Assembly (NCBI RefSeq): GCF_013393365.1
Contig: NZ_AP022321.1
Location: 147,001-211,000 of the forward strand
Origin: Veillonella nakazawae
GTDB lineage: Bacteria > Bacillota > Negativicutes > Veillonellales > Veillonellaceae
DNA: 64,000 nt
Reading direction: 5' to 3'
Part shown: one piece after another, positions 33,336 to 42,852 of the stretch
Numbering within the stretch: position 1 is the stretch's first letter
Layout: every line of letters begins with the position of its first letter
Program-made: the position numbers and the translations under genes
The notes under the pieces: generated by a model
What the model saw: only the letters and a program-made list of their open reading frames with translations
Told to the model about the DNA's origin: nothing
The model's database searches: none

Positions 33336-33944
33336 ATGATGCAAGGTTTGCGCGAATTATGGGGCAAAATTCAATATAATATTAAGCGCGTAATGGATTC
33401 TGACCCAGCCGCAACAAGCGTGTGGATGGTTATTTGGACGTATCCGCATATTACGGCCTTATTCTGGCATTTCTTTGCGCACCGCCTCTATAAGGCGGGA
33501 TGGCCAACCTTGGCGCGTCGTGTGGCATTACATTCTCGTCACGTAACGGGCATTGAAATTCACCCAGGTGCAACGATCGGTCGCGGTTTATTTATTGACC
33601 ATGGTATGGGCGTTGTAATCGGTGAAACTGCCATCGTAGGTGATAATGTAACACTGTTCCATCAAGTAACGCTAGGCGGTATGTCCTCTAAACAGGTAAA
33701 ACGCCATCCAACCATCGAAGACGAAGTGCTCATCGGTACAGGTACAAAAATCTTAGGGGATATTACTATCGGGGCGCGCACAAAAATCGGTTGTAACCTT
33801 GTTATTAAACATGATATTCCTAAAGATATGGTTATCTTTGAAACGGATCCAGAAAATATGTATGTCCGCAAACCTCGTCGTACTAATAACGGTAAGTCGG
33901 AGGAAACGAAAATCCCCGATGGCTACATAGAATACTATATTTAA
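33336..33944 (+). CDS. cysE: serine O-acetyltransferase CysE
   Basis: 202 aa, the short form common in Firmicutes. A helical N-terminal part is followed by the left-handed beta-helix of hexapeptide repeats with the catalytic segment GIEIHPGATIGRGLFIDHGM then VVIGETAIVGDNVTLFHQVT. It acetylates serine for CysK. The C-terminal tail ends YIEYYI, and an isoleucine at the very end is the residue that docks into the CysK active site in the known complex. Two ATG codons in a row begin the frame; GGAG is seven bases ahead of the first. Confidence 0.95.
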   Translation: MMQGLRELWGKIQYNIKRVMDSDPAATSVWMVIWTYPHITALFWHFFAHRLYKAGWPTLARRVALHSRHVTGIEIHPGATIGRGLFIDHGMGVVIGETAIVGDNVTLFHQVTLGGMSSKQVKRHPTIEDEVLIGTGTKILGDITIGARTKIGCNLVIKHDIPKDMVIFETDPENMYVRKPRRTNNGKSEETKIPDGYIEYYI

Positions 33945-33995
33945 TATAGTAGTAAAACAAATCTGGTTCATCGAATCCATGTTGAAATAATACGA

Positions 33996-34025
33996 TTGAC
34001 AATGCCTTATTGGGTATGATATGAT
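33996..34025 (+). promoter_or_regulatory. promoter of tRNA-Ser
   Basis: TTGACA and TATGAT separated by 18 bases, ending 16 bases before the tRNA. Confidence 0.7.
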
Positions 34026-34040
34026 TACCCAGTAAAGCAT

Positions 34041-34131
34041 GGAGGATTACTCAAGAGGCTGAAGAGGACGGTTTGCTAAATCGTTAGGGCGGGTTACCGT
34101 CGCTAGGGTTCGAATCCCTAATCCTCCGCCA
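34041..34131 (+). tRNA. tRNA-Ser(GCU)
   Basis: 91 bases including an encoded CCA end. The acceptor stem pairs GGAGGAT with ATCCTCC; the anticodon GCT is at 34075-34077 in the loop TTTGCTAAA; the T arm contains GGTTCGAATCC. A long variable arm (GGGCGGGTTACCGTC region) marks a class II tRNA, consistent with serine. Confidence 0.97.
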
Positions 34132-34136
34132 TGCTG

Positions 34137-34168
34137 AGACCTCACATCACGCGATGTGAGGTCTTTTT
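34137..34168 (+). terminator. tRNA-Ser terminator
   Basis: AGACCTCACATC pairs with GATGTGAGGTCT around ACGC, followed by a T run. Confidence 0.92.
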
Positions 34169-34271
34169 GTTTATTGTAGTATTTACTAGGTATGGACCTT
34201 AATGTGTAAGGACTCAAATGAGTTTAAGGTCTTGTAAATATTGATGTATACAGGCGTGTAAGGTTATAGAG

Positions 34272-34300
34272 TTGACGTATGACAAGGGGTTTCATATAAT
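34272..34300 (+). promoter_or_regulatory. promoter of the SLH-like protein and mntH
   Basis: TTGACG and TATAAT with a 17-base spacer, about 35 bases before the start codon of the next gene. This is the closest match to the vegetative consensus in the window. Confidence 0.8.
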
Positions 34301-34334
34301 AGATTGTATAAAATGTAATTTTAAGGAGACTCTT

Positions 34335-35087
34335 ATGAATATGAAATATACACGTCACATGAATTTACTTCGTCGCGCTATGGGTATCGGCACATTATGT
34401 CTTGTTGCCTCTGTTGGCTTTGTTCATGCTGAAAGCATTGCTATTCCAAGTGCACGTCCTATGGTGGATGGTGTTAGTGCTGATGTAGAAACTGTAAGAA
34501 GTTCTAGTAAAGTAGAACTTCATGCGAGTGCTGGTGTAATTACGCCAAATGATTGGACGTATACGGCATTACAAACGCTAATTAAACACGGTGCTATTAC
34601 AGATACACATGGTTTTGTTTTTGATGGCAATACAAGTTATACAAAGGATGAGCTTATGCCTCTTATCGATGAGGTAGTAACCAAACGAGAACAAATGAAC
34701 GAAAACGATCGCCAATATGCATTGCGCATTTATCAAGAAAATATGCGTGATGTAATGGACTATCGTATCGGTCGCGACAAGAAAGTTACCCGAGAGCGCC
34801 GTCAAAAATTAGACGAAAAACGTGCTGAAAAGGCTAAGAAATCTGGTAAAACATACCAAGTATCTAAATCTCAACAAGAGGCTTTAGATACAGCTAATGA
34901 TGAAGTGGTAAAACCAGAAGAGCGCGCTTTAACAGATGAACAAATCAAAGAAAAAATGAAGAAATTCAAAATTGATGATTCTCGTGTTAAAGTAAATAAT
35001 AATGTGCGCATCCGTTATACCGGTGGTAAGGATACAAAATCTAAAACCGATGCTCGCATGCAAACGGAGATGACCTTTACTCTATAA
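34335..35087 (+). CDS. exported SLH-like protein with short barrel-like tail
   Basis: 250 aa from the ATG at 34335 (AAGGAG four bases ahead). A signal peptide ending VHAE is followed by a degenerate S-layer homology domain (NDWTYTALQTLIKHGAITDT...TKDELMPLIDEVV), a lysine/glutamate-rich helical region and a C-terminal piece, VKVNNNVRIRYTGGKDTKSK, that looks like the first barrel strand of OmpM porins but stops there. It resembles a porin reduced to its anchor and linker. A role in outer-membrane tethering without a pore is inferred. mntH follows after 19 bases. Confidence 0.75.
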   Translation: MNMKYTRHMNLLRRAMGIGTLCLVASVGFVHAESIAIPSARPMVDGVSADVETVRSSSKVELHASAGVITPNDWTYTALQTLIKHGAITDTHGFVFDGNTSYTKDELMPLIDEVVTKREQMNENDRQYALRIYQENMRDVMDYRIGRDKKVTRERRQKLDEKRAEKAKKSGKTYQVSKSQQEALDTANDEVVKPEERALTDEQIKEKMKKFKIDDSRVKVNNNVRIRYTGGKDTKSKTDARMQTEMTFTL

Positions 35088-35106
35088 CCCTTAATAAGGA
35101 GTTATA

Positions 35107-36366
35107 ATGATTGATTTCTTAAAGAAACAGTTGTTTACTGTTCACCAAAATGGTAAGCACCAGGTGAGCGAGGCCTTTAAATTTATAGGGCCTGGCATTA
35201 TCGTAACTGTAGGGTTTATCGACCCTGGCAATTGGGCGGCTAATCTTGCGGCCGGTGCTAGTTATGGTTACGAACTTTTATGGGTAGTAACACTATCTAC
35301 GATTATGCTGATTTTATTGCAGCATAACGTAGCTCATTTAGGCATTGTACGGGGCCAATGCTTATCAGAATGTGCCTATGAATTCTTGCCTCGCTATGTA
35401 TCTCGATTTGTGTTGAGTACAGCTGGCATTGCAGCTGCGGCAACGGCATTGGCTGAATTTATCGGCGCTGCTATTGCATTGAAAATGCTCTTTGGCATTC
35501 CGCTTCTGATAGGTAGTGTATTAACGGCCGTTATATGTACTGTTATGCTCATTACAAACTCTTATCGGAAGCTAGAGCGTATCATTGCAGGATTCGTATC
35601 CCTCATTGCCTTGGCGTACCTCGTAGAGGTCAATATGATCAATGTAGACTGGGCGGCAGCAGGCATTGGTTGGGTAGATCCTAAGATTCCGAATGAATCG
35701 ATGCTCGTTATTTTGAGTATCTTAGGGGCTGTTATTATGCCTCACAATTTGTTCTTGCACTCAGAAATCATCCAAAGTCGCCAATTCAATACGCAAGATC
35801 CTTCCATAATGAAGCGCCAATTGCGTTATGAATTCCTAGACACCTTATTCTCTATGGGGATTGGGTGGATGATTAACTCCGCCATGATTTTACTGGCGGC
35901 AGCAGTGTTCTTTACTCACGGCATTGAAGTAACAGAGCTTGAACAGGCGGAGGAGTTGTTACGACCTCTCATTGGCCCTGCAGCAGGTACTATCTTTGCT
36001 ATCGCATTGCTCTTTGCGGGCTTTGCCTCTTCTGCTACAGCAGGTATGGCAGGAGCGAGTATATTTGCAGGCATGTTTGGTGAGTCTTACGATATGAAAG
36101 ACTTCCATACTCGATTAGGCTTGGCTTTAACATACATTCCGGCATTGCTGTTGATTGTATTTGTTACTGATTCATTCCAAGCATTGTTGATTTCTCAAAT
36201 GTTCTTGAGTTTGCAACTACCTATTACAATTTTCTTGCAGCTCTATATGACGAGTAGCCGTAAGGTGATGGGGCAATATGCGAACCATACATATACGAAT
36301 GTACTATTATGGGGCATTGGTATTGTTGTTACTGTTATGAATATTTACCTACTCATTGTAGGGTAA
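35107..36366 (+). CDS. mntH: divalent metal cation transporter MntH (NRAMP)
   Basis: 419 aa with about eleven membrane helices. The NRAMP metal-site motif DPGN is in helix 1 (VGFIDPGNWAANLAAGASYG) and the helix 6 motif MPHN is in AVIMPHNLFLHSEI; both coordinate Mn2+ or Fe2+ in characterised members. It imports manganese/iron with protons across the inner membrane. AAGGAG lies seven bases before the ATG. It shares the strong promoter at 34272 with the SLH-like gene, and no manganese riboswitch is visible. Confidence 0.96.
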   Translation: MIDFLKKQLFTVHQNGKHQVSEAFKFIGPGIIVTVGFIDPGNWAANLAAGASYGYELLWVVTLSTIMLILLQHNVAHLGIVRGQCLSECAYEFLPRYVSRFVLSTAGIAAAATALAEFIGAAIALKMLFGIPLLIGSVLTAVICTVMLITNSYRKLERIIAGFVSLIALAYLVEVNMINVDWAAAGIGWVDPKIPNESMLVILSILGAVIMPHNLFLHSEIIQSRQFNTQDPSIMKRQLRYEFLDTLFSMGIGWMINSAMILLAAAVFFTHGIEVTELEQAEELLRPLIGPAAGTIFAIALLFAGFASSATAGMAGASIFAGMFGESYDMKDFHTRLGLALTYIPALLLIVFVTDSFQALLISQMFLSLQLPITIFLQLYMTSSRKVMGQYANHTYTNVLLWGIGIVVTVMNIYLLIVG

Positions 36367-36369
36367 TAG

Positions 36370-36397
36370 GAAAAGACCGTGTTAGCGGTCTTTTTTT
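36370..36397 (+). terminator. mntH terminator
   Basis: AAAAGACCG pairs with CGGTCTTTT, followed by a T run. Confidence 0.9.
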
Positions 36398-36609
36398 GTA
36401 TAATAGGTGTTCAAATTTATAAAGTTACATTAATCATGCAACATTATTTTATTAGAATTACTTTGTCATATAACTGGTATAGTTGTTATGTAAAAAGTGT
36501 ATCCATGAATAACCATGTGGGCTATAAAATATGTTACAATTAAAGATAGTATAAATCCTGTAGGGAACATTCCCTCACCAGTGTAATAGATAGAAATTAG
36601 GAGGACCTA

Positions 36610-37212
36610 ATGGCAGACGAAGTAAAAGTACAAGATGCAATGCAATCTGATTTTAGTGTTGTAGTAAACGACATTGCAGAGGAATTATTAACGCGCCTAA
36701 ATATGGATGAGGATGGCTCTGTTATCGACATGTTCCAAACAGGTTCTTTTGATCCTTGGCAATTATTCGTGTTCTTTGGCGCTTTAGAAAAAGCTCTCGT
36801 TGATTTTAGAACTGATAAACGCAAGAAAACAGTTATTATTCACGCCCAACCTGAGGCTCTTATCGGCATTGGTCGCGTGGTAACACCTGTATCTACTATG
36901 CTCGAACACGTTCTAATGTCTCGCTTGAACGACATGAGCGAAGGTCGTCTAGAAACTGGCATGCTTACAGTATCTGCTGGCAGCATCGACTACGAAGGTG
37001 TAAATTTAAAAGGTCGTCACGTTGTTATCGTATGCGATCTTGTAGATGAAGATTCTGATTACCTTAAAGAATGCATTAATTTATGTAAAGAAATGAAAGC
37101 TAGCCATGTAGTGGCTGTGCCTCTTATGTTGTGGAATCCTGAGTTGATCGACAATTTGACAGAGGAAACTATAAAGGCGGAGTTATCCCATGAAAATCGT
37201 CCTCTCTCCTAG
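36610..37212 (+). CDS. hypothetical protein, 200 aa, phosphoribosyltransferase-like region
   Basis: Soluble, acidic protein; AGGAGGA precedes the ATG. The second half contains KGRHVVIVCDLVDEDSDYLK followed by EMKASHVVAVPLML, which resembles the PRPP loop and following strand of phosphoribosyltransferases, and the earlier TPVSTMLEHVLMSRL region would fit a helix of that fold. The match is weak and the catalytic acidic pair is not typical, so an enzyme function is not claimed. Its 3' end overlaps yaaA by 23 bases, so the two are translated together. Confidence 0.6.
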   Translation: MADEVKVQDAMQSDFSVVVNDIAEELLTRLNMDEDGSVIDMFQTGSFDPWQLFVFFGALEKALVDFRTDKRKKTVIIHAQPEALIGIGRVVTPVSTMLEHVLMSRLNDMSEGRLETGMLTVSAGSIDYEGVNLKGRHVVIVCDLVDEDSDYLKECINLCKEMKASHVVAVPLMLWNPELIDNLTEETIKAELSHENRPLS

Positions 37213-37933
37213 TAAGACCAAAACGATTACTACTGTTGGCAATGATGGGGCAGTACATACTGCGGTTCAGGACGGTCAATTTCAACCGCACATTACGCAA
37301 GACATTGTAAAACATGTGCAGTCCCTAGATGTGGCGGTCCTTGGTAAGGCTTTGAAACTCAAGGATGATAAGGCGCAGGCGCTCTTTGATTTTTATCAAG
37401 CTTTTGAGTCCCATCCTGTTGGGTTAGCTTGTGAAAGCTACGATGGCATTGCTTTCAAATATTTAGACTGGCAGAACTTGTCCGATGAGGCTAAGGCCTT
37501 CGGTGAAAGCCATCTTGTTGTGATGTCTGCCTTGTACGGCATTGTAGAGCCTACGATGGGCGTACGCGATTATCGGCTTGATATGGTGGATAAGGTAGGC
37601 ATTAACTTATATGACACGTGGCGTGAAACGGTAGATGCCTACTTTCACAAGGAAGATTGGATTCTCAATCTAGCGTCTAAAGAATATGCCAAGATGGTTA
37701 ACCATCCAAAGGTAGTGACCGTTGAATTTTGGGAATTACGAGGCGATGCATTTAAACAGATGAGTACGTCCTCAAAAATGAGTCGCGGTATGATGGCTCA
37801 CGAATGTTTAACAGCACAAGTGAAATATGTGCGGGATTTGCCGCGCGAAGTGAATGGGTTTACCTGTGTCACTGACATAGATTTCATTACCATACCAAGC
37901 GAATCGATGACGGTTCGTTATGAAAGGAAGTGA
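37190..37933 (+). CDS. yaaA: YaaA family peroxide stress protein
   Basis: 247 aa. It begins MKIVLSPSKTK, the family signature, and contains HLVVMSALYGIVEP, MGVRDYRLDM and LASKEYAKMV, all conserved in YaaA (DUF328). In E. coli YaaA limits free iron and so lowers Fenton damage during peroxide stress. In this anaerobe-like genome it lies two genes downstream of the metal transporter mntH and directly upstream of hydE. It overlaps both neighbours, so the three-gene unit is tightly packed. Confidence 0.9.
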   Translation: MKIVLSPSKTKTITTVGNDGAVHTAVQDGQFQPHITQDIVKHVQSLDVAVLGKALKLKDDKAQALFDFYQAFESHPVGLACESYDGIAFKYLDWQNLSDEAKAFGESHLVVMSALYGIVEPTMGVRDYRLDMVDKVGINLYDTWRETVDAYFHKEDWILNLASKEYAKMVNHPKVVTVEFWELRGDAFKQMSTSSKMSRGMMAHECLTAQVKYVRDLPREVNGFTCVTDIDFITIPSESMTVRYERK

Positions 37934-37937
37934 TTGT

Positions 37938-39056
37938 TTGCAAGTGCAAGACATCCTTGCAAAAGACCTCGTTGGCGATGAATGGCTAACAGAGGATGAG
38001 CTAAGATTTCTAATGTCTGTAACTGATGAAGAACAGTTGCAGTTAATATATAAAAAGGCTTACGAAGTGAAGGCGAAATATGTAAAGCCTGTAGCGTATT
38101 ATCGGGGCCTCATCGAGTTTTCGAACCGATGCATTAAGAATTGTAATTACTGCGGTATCCGTCGTGAAAATGACAAGACGGAACGCTTTGATATGAATCG
38201 AGAAGATATTATCAAGATGGCACAGTGGGCGTATGACCATGAATATGGTTCTATTACGTTACAATCTGGTGAACGCAGTGATGATATATTCGTCGATTAT
38301 GTGGTAGATCTCATTCGCGATATTAAGGCCATCGGCGATGGTTCCCTTGGCATTACGATGTGCGTAGGGGAGCAAAGCGAGGAGGCGTACCGCCGCATGC
38401 GTGAAGCCGGTGCGAGCCGTTATTTATTGCGCATTGAAACAACAAATAAAGAGCTATATCATAAAATTCATCCTCAAGATGAACTACACTCTTTTGAAAC
38501 GCGCATTGAATGCTTACGTAGCTTGCGCCGCGTAGGTTTCCAAGTAGGTACAGGCGTCATGATTGGTTTGCCAGGCCAAACAGAGGAAGATTTAGTGAAC
38601 GATATCTTGTTCTATCGCGACATGGATATCGACATGATCGGTATGGGACCATATGTGGTACATCACGATACGCCGCTAGGCCAAGAAGCATTAGCTATGG
38701 GCATCGATGATGAAACTGGTAAATTGCGCCGTATTCAATTAGGCCTTAAGATGATTGCGTTAACCCGCTTATTCTTGAAAGATGTCAATATTGCAGCTAC
38801 TACGGCATTACAAGCTTTGGATAAACTGGGCCGTGAAAAGGGACTTGCTGCGGGTGCCAATATTTTGATGCCTATCATTACAATCCCTGAACATCGGGCA
38901 AAGTATTTGTTATATGACAACAAACCTTGCGTAGATGATAATGCAGACAAATGTAAAGACTGCTTAACGCGCCGCGTTATGTCCATTGGTGATACCGTTG
39001 GGTGGAAGCAAAATGGTGACTCCAAACATTACGGTAAACGGACGGGAGAGTTTTAG
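37938..39056 (+). CDS. hydE: [FeFe]-hydrogenase maturase HydE (radical SAM)
   Basis: 372 aa from TTG at 37938 with AAAGGAAGTGA at the right distance; the longer ATG start at 37920 lies inside yaaA with no binding site. The radical SAM cluster motif is CIKNCNYCG (CxxxCxxC), preceded by YRGLIEFSNR as in HydE and BioB relatives. GIGMGPYVVHHDTPLG-like text (MIGMGPYVVHHDTPLGQEAL) is diagnostic for HydE. HydE helps build the dithiomethylamine-bearing diiron subcluster of [FeFe] hydrogenase. A second cysteine group near the C-terminus (CVDDNADKCKDC) may bind another cluster. Its partners HydF and HydG are not in the window. Confidence 0.9.
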   Translation: MQVQDILAKDLVGDEWLTEDELRFLMSVTDEEQLQLIYKKAYEVKAKYVKPVAYYRGLIEFSNRCIKNCNYCGIRRENDKTERFDMNREDIIKMAQWAYDHEYGSITLQSGERSDDIFVDYVVDLIRDIKAIGDGSLGITMCVGEQSEEAYRRMREAGASRYLLRIETTNKELYHKIHPQDELHSFETRIECLRSLRRVGFQVGTGVMIGLPGQTEEDLVNDILFYRDMDIDMIGMGPYVVHHDTPLGQEALAMGIDDETGKLRRIQLGLKMIALTRLFLKDVNIAATTALQALDKLGREKGLAAGANILMPIITIPEHRAKYLLYDNKPCVDDNADKCKDCLTRRVMSIGDTVGWKQNGDSKHYGKRTGEF

Positions 39057-39148
39057 TTTTCTCTGTGTATCTAATTCATTGATCCTATTATAAGTTTTGG
39101 GGTAGTTTTATCTATATATAGATGGGGCCCCATTACATGAGGTGTATT

Positions 39149-39814
39149 ATGGAGACAAAATGGTATTCTGATTTTTGGCAGTTATTTGCGAATCCGTTTA
39201 AAGGCGGTATTGATCAAGTTGTACAATCGGGGACATTGCAAAAAGGATTCTGGGGCACTGTATTCTTGTGGGCTATCCCATATATTATATTGGCTTTATT
39301 TGGGACTATGTTAATTCCCTTTCTCCCTCATAATGAATTTACTGCTTTAACCTATTTACTCGGTATCGGTGCCAGCTTTATATTCATCTTTGCATGGCTT
39401 ATTAGTATCGGCTGGTCCTTTGTGATGGTGGCCATCGGTTCGTATGTATATAACTGGGTTATCACTAAGATGGGTGGTACCGACAACGTACAAGCGATTA
39501 TGAAAGTTAGTTGGTATTTACAAGGGTATGGGGTACTATTATTTAGTATTGGTTATACGATAATCTTGGTTTTAATGGGCATGTTAGGTTTAGCATTCGA
39601 TAGTAGGGCTTTTGCTGGTGTTATCTATTTTGTAGGAACAATAGCCTTACTTGTTATATCCATTTGGGTATCCTTAGAACTTATGGCAACACAAGTAATG
39701 CTTACGAAGATGAAAGTATTCATTGCTAGTATCTTAACGTCCATAATCTTCGCTATAATTTGGGCACTTTTCATGGCACTTCTTAGTGGCTGTGCCTCTT
39801 TAATGGGTAGATAA
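39149..39814 (+). CDS. Yip1-like multi-pass membrane protein
   Basis: 221 aa from the ATG at 39149 (GAGGTG five bases ahead). Five hydrophobic helices follow a short amphipathic N-terminus (FWQLFANPFKGGIDQVVQSG), the layout of Yip1-domain/YIF1-like bacterial membrane proteins, where an aromatic-rich N-terminal 'NPFKG'-type segment is common. Function unknown. It is followed by a strong terminator and stands alone. Confidence 0.65.
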   Translation: METKWYSDFWQLFANPFKGGIDQVVQSGTLQKGFWGTVFLWAIPYIILALFGTMLIPFLPHNEFTALTYLLGIGASFIFIFAWLISIGWSFVMVAIGSYVYNWVITKMGGTDNVQAIMKVSWYLQGYGVLLFSIGYTIILVLMGMLGLAFDSRAFAGVIYFVGTIALLVISIWVSLELMATQVMLTKMKVFIASILTSIIFAIIWALFMALLSGCASLMGR

Positions 39815-39839
39815 TACTCATATATAAATTAATATTAAT

Positions 39840-39888
39840 AAAGAGTCCTCTTTTTTTGATAAATTTTTTCGGAAAAAGAGGACTTTTC
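39840..39888 (+). terminator. terminator upstream of the EF-G-like gene
   Basis: AAAGAGTCCTCTTTTT pairs with AAAAAGAGGACTTTT across a T-rich loop. Confidence 0.85.
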
Positions 39889-39948
39889 TATTTGGGTGTC
39901 GAAATGTATTAGCAAAAGCCGTAATTTGCCATTAAGGAGGCGATTCCG

Positions 39949-42015
39949 ATGAAAGAGTACAGTAGTGATAAAATTAGAAATGTTGCTGTTGTTTCCCACG
40001 ATGGTGCGGGTAAAACAGCTCTTGTCGAATCTTTGTTGTTAACCTCTGGTGCGGTTGATTTCGTAGGTAAAGGCCAAGACAATAAACATATTATGGACTT
40101 TGAACCTGAAGAAATTAAACGTAACGTAACAATCCAATTGGGCATGGCTCCATGTGAATGGCATGACCATAAGGTTAACTTCGTAGATACTCCAGGCTAT
40201 AATGAATTCCATGGTGAAGTTCGTGCCGCTTTGCGTGCCTGCGATGGTATGTTGATGGTACTATCCGCCACATCTGGTGTAGAAACTGACACAGTTCGCG
40301 CATGGGATTATGCAGTTGAATTACAAATGCCACGTATGGCATTTATCAATAAAATGGATGTTGATGGTGCCGATTTCTTCGGTACTATTGAAAGAATGCG
40401 GGAATTATTTGGCAAAGGCATTATGCCATTGCAGATTCCTATCGGTGAAGGCGCCAACTTTGAAGGCGTCGTAGACGTAGCAAAAATGACTGCGTTTACT
40501 TACAAGGACGGCCAACCAACAGAGATTGCTGTACCAGCTCACCTTATCGAAAAGGCTCAAGAAATTCGGGAAATGACCGTAGAAGCCGCGGCTGAAGGTA
40601 GCGATGAATTGTTGGAAAAATATTTAGAAGGCGAAGAATTATCCTTAGAGGAAATTCGCCAAGGCTTGCGTGAAGGGATGATTAGTGGCCGTGTGTGCCC
40701 AATCATGTGTGGCAGTGCCACATCTCGTATTGGCCTAGATCAAGTATTGGATCGTATGATCCGTTACATGCCGGATGCAACTAAAAAAGTGATGACCGCA
40801 ACTGATGCGGAAACCGGCGAACAATGTGTAGTACATGTAGATAAACCTTTAACTGCATTCGTATTTAAAACATTGTTAGACCCATTCGCAGGCAAACAAA
40901 GCTTTGTACGTATCTTCTCTGGTGAACTAAAAGAAGGCGATCGCCTTTATGATGTAAACCAAGGTGTAGAAGAAAAATGGGGCAAGATGGTTACCCTTAT
41001 TGGGAAGCAACAAATCCCTGTATCTGCCGCTAAAGCTGGCGATATCGTAGTGATACCGAAATTAGCAAATGCTAAGACTGGCGATACATTAACTGCTCCT
41101 GACTTTAAAGTGACATACGACGCTATCCGTTTCCCTCAACCTCTATACACAGTGGCATTGGAACCTGTGAAAAAAGGTGAGGAGGAAAAATTAGCTGGTG
41201 CTGTTCTAAAAGTAGCAGAAGAAGATCCTACTTGCGTAGTAGTGAAAAATGCTGAGGCCCGTCAACTACAAATCGATTGTATGGGCGAGGTTCATCTCGA
41301 GCATATCCTCAACAAAATGGATCGTAAATATGGCGTACAAGCTAAACTTGTGACTCCATATATTCCATACCGCGAAACAATTAAAGGCTCCGCTGAAACC
41401 GAGTCTAAATATAAGAAACAAAGTGGCGGTCATGGTCAATATGGTCACGTTAAGATTCAAGTGGACCCATTATACGATGGAAGCGAATTTGCATTCGTAG
41501 ACAAAATCTTTGGTGGTGCTGTACCTAAACAATACATACCAGCAGTGGAAAAGGGTGCCAAAGAAACCCTAGATAAAGGCTTAATTGCGGGATATCCTAT
41601 GATTGGCGTGCAAGTGACACTCTTGGATGGATCTTACCATAGCGTAGACTCCTCAGAGTTAGCATTTAAAGTAGCTACGTCACAAGCTATCAAGGATGTA
41701 ATTCCTAAGGCGAAACCAGTCCTATTAGAACCAATCTATGAAGTTAACGTGTTTGCACCAGATGCTTTCATGGGCGACATCATGGGTGATTTGAATAGCC
41801 GTCGAGGTCGTGTATTAGGCATGGAACAAAGTGAAAGAACAGGTATTTCTGTTGTTAAAGCACAAGTACCATTGGCTGAAATGGCCGACTATGTAACTGC
41901 ATTGCGCTCTATCACTCAAGGACAAGGCGTATTTAACCGTCAGTTCTATACTTATGAAGAGGTTCCACATAAGCAAGCGGAAGAAATTATCGCTGCTCGT
42001 AAGACTCAAGAATAA
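39949..42015 (+). CDS. elongation factor G-like translational GTPase
   Basis: 688 aa with the five-domain plan of EF-G. The P-loop is SHDGAGKTA (canonical EF-G has AHIDAGKTT), G3 is VDTPGYNEF and G4 INKMD. The switch I region reads KRNVTIQLG where canonical EF-G has RGITI, placing it in the EF-G-like/FusA2 group rather than the main translocase. Domain IV (KYKKQSGGHGQYGHVKIQVD) and the C-terminal DLNSRRGRV motif are present. Proteins of this group may act in ribosome recycling or in special translation states; the precise role is unknown. AAGGAGG precedes the start. Single gene. Confidence 0.88.
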   Translation: MKEYSSDKIRNVAVVSHDGAGKTALVESLLLTSGAVDFVGKGQDNKHIMDFEPEEIKRNVTIQLGMAPCEWHDHKVNFVDTPGYNEFHGEVRAALRACDGMLMVLSATSGVETDTVRAWDYAVELQMPRMAFINKMDVDGADFFGTIERMRELFGKGIMPLQIPIGEGANFEGVVDVAKMTAFTYKDGQPTEIAVPAHLIEKAQEIREMTVEAAAEGSDELLEKYLEGEELSLEEIRQGLREGMISGRVCPIMCGSATSRIGLDQVLDRMIRYMPDATKKVMTATDAETGEQCVVHVDKPLTAFVFKTLLDPFAGKQSFVRIFSGELKEGDRLYDVNQGVEEKWGKMVTLIGKQQIPVSAAKAGDIVVIPKLANAKTGDTLTAPDFKVTYDAIRFPQPLYTVALEPVKKGEEEKLAGAVLKVAEEDPTCVVVKNAEARQLQIDCMGEVHLEHILNKMDRKYGVQAKLVTPYIPYRETIKGSAETESKYKKQSGGHGQYGHVKIQVDPLYDGSEFAFVDKIFGGAVPKQYIPAVEKGAKETLDKGLIAGYPMIGVQVTLLDGSYHSVDSSELAFKVATSQAIKDVIPKAKPVLLEPIYEVNVFAPDAFMGDIMGDLNSRRGRVLGMEQSERTGISVVKAQVPLAEMADYVTALRSITQGQGVFNRQFYTYEEVPHKQAEEIIAARKTQE

Positions 42016-42371
42016 AGTTAAGAACATGTCCACGTACTGTATCAAATACAGTTAGAATCACTACAACTGAATAGATAATTGCATATCGTAACAACTTAAT
42101 AGCATAACAATTGACGTAAGTCATAAATTTGAATAGTATTTTACACGAGCCCTCCATATATGTAGCGTATGGAGGGCTTTTACTATGATTTGAAATAGAT
42201 TAGGATAGGCTTAATCGATAACGGAGAATATTGGGGCCTAATCATTGGTATGTATAGATGCAGTGGAAATAATAGAATTGCTAGTCCTTTATGTATATAT
42301 GTGCTAACATTAAGATAATATAATTGCTTATGTATCGGGTGTTATTTCCATGTATCGGGAAAGGATCGTAT
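42016..42371. other. intergenic region between EF-G-like gene and yhcH-like gene
   Basis: Apart from the terminator at 42148-42182 and a TATAAT at 42319-42324 that may serve the next gene, I see no gene, repeat or known RNA in this 356-base stretch. Confidence 0.6.
42148..42182 (+). terminator. terminator of the EF-G-like gene
   Basis: GCCCTCCATA pairs with TATGGAGGGC, followed by T residues; about 130 bases after the stop codon. Confidence 0.88.
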
Positions 42372-42848
42372 ATGTTTTTCTCTAGCATTACTGCAGATTA
42401 TACAAAAATGGGTTATCCTAAAGCCATCGTACGAGCTTTAGATTTCTTAAAAAATACAGATTTGAAAGCATTGCCAGGCGGCCGTCATACCATTGAAGGG
42501 GACATGATGTACGCCAATGTAGACGATGTAGAAACAAAATTGTTTGAAACTACAAAACCTGAGTCTCATCGCAACTATGTAGATATTCAATTCATGGTAG
42601 ATGGGGAAGAAAATATGGGCTTTTTTGTAGATAAAGGCCTCGTAAAGCCTGTGGAGTCTCATCCAGATCGTGATTGTTATTTCTACCCAAACGAAGCTGT
42701 CGATGAAGGACACATCCACTGTCTAGAAGGGTACTATACAGTATTCTTCCCATCTGATATCCATAGACCACTATTAGCTGTTAATGATAAGCCTATTAAA
42801 ATTCGCAAGGTTGTTGTAAAAGTACATGTAGATCTCTTAGGCGACTAA
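42372..42848 (+). CDS. YhcH/YjgK/YiaL family protein
   Basis: 158 aa from ATG 42372 (AAAGGAT ahead). Conserved parts are GRHTIEGDMMYANV, RNYVDIQFMVDGEE and FFPSDIHRP, which supply the metal-binding and sugar-facing residues of this cupin-like family (DUF386). Characterised relatives act on sugar anomers (for example N-acetylneuraminate anomerase). The substrate here is unknown. It lies four bases upstream of a DMT permease, suggesting that it processes something the permease carries. Confidence 0.85.
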   Translation: MFFSSITADYTKMGYPKAIVRALDFLKNTDLKALPGGRHTIEGDMMYANVDDVETKLFETTKPESHRNYVDIQFMVDGEENMGFFVDKGLVKPVESHPDRDCYFYPNEAVDEGHIHCLEGYYTVFFPSDIHRPLLAVNDKPIKIRKVVVKVHVDLLGD

Positions 42849-42852
42849 TCCT

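Noticed and set aside
37920-37937. ATG start for hydE inside yaaA
   Set aside because: No ribosome binding site precedes it, while TTG at 37938 has AAAGGAAGTGA at suitable distance. The choice is likely but not certain.
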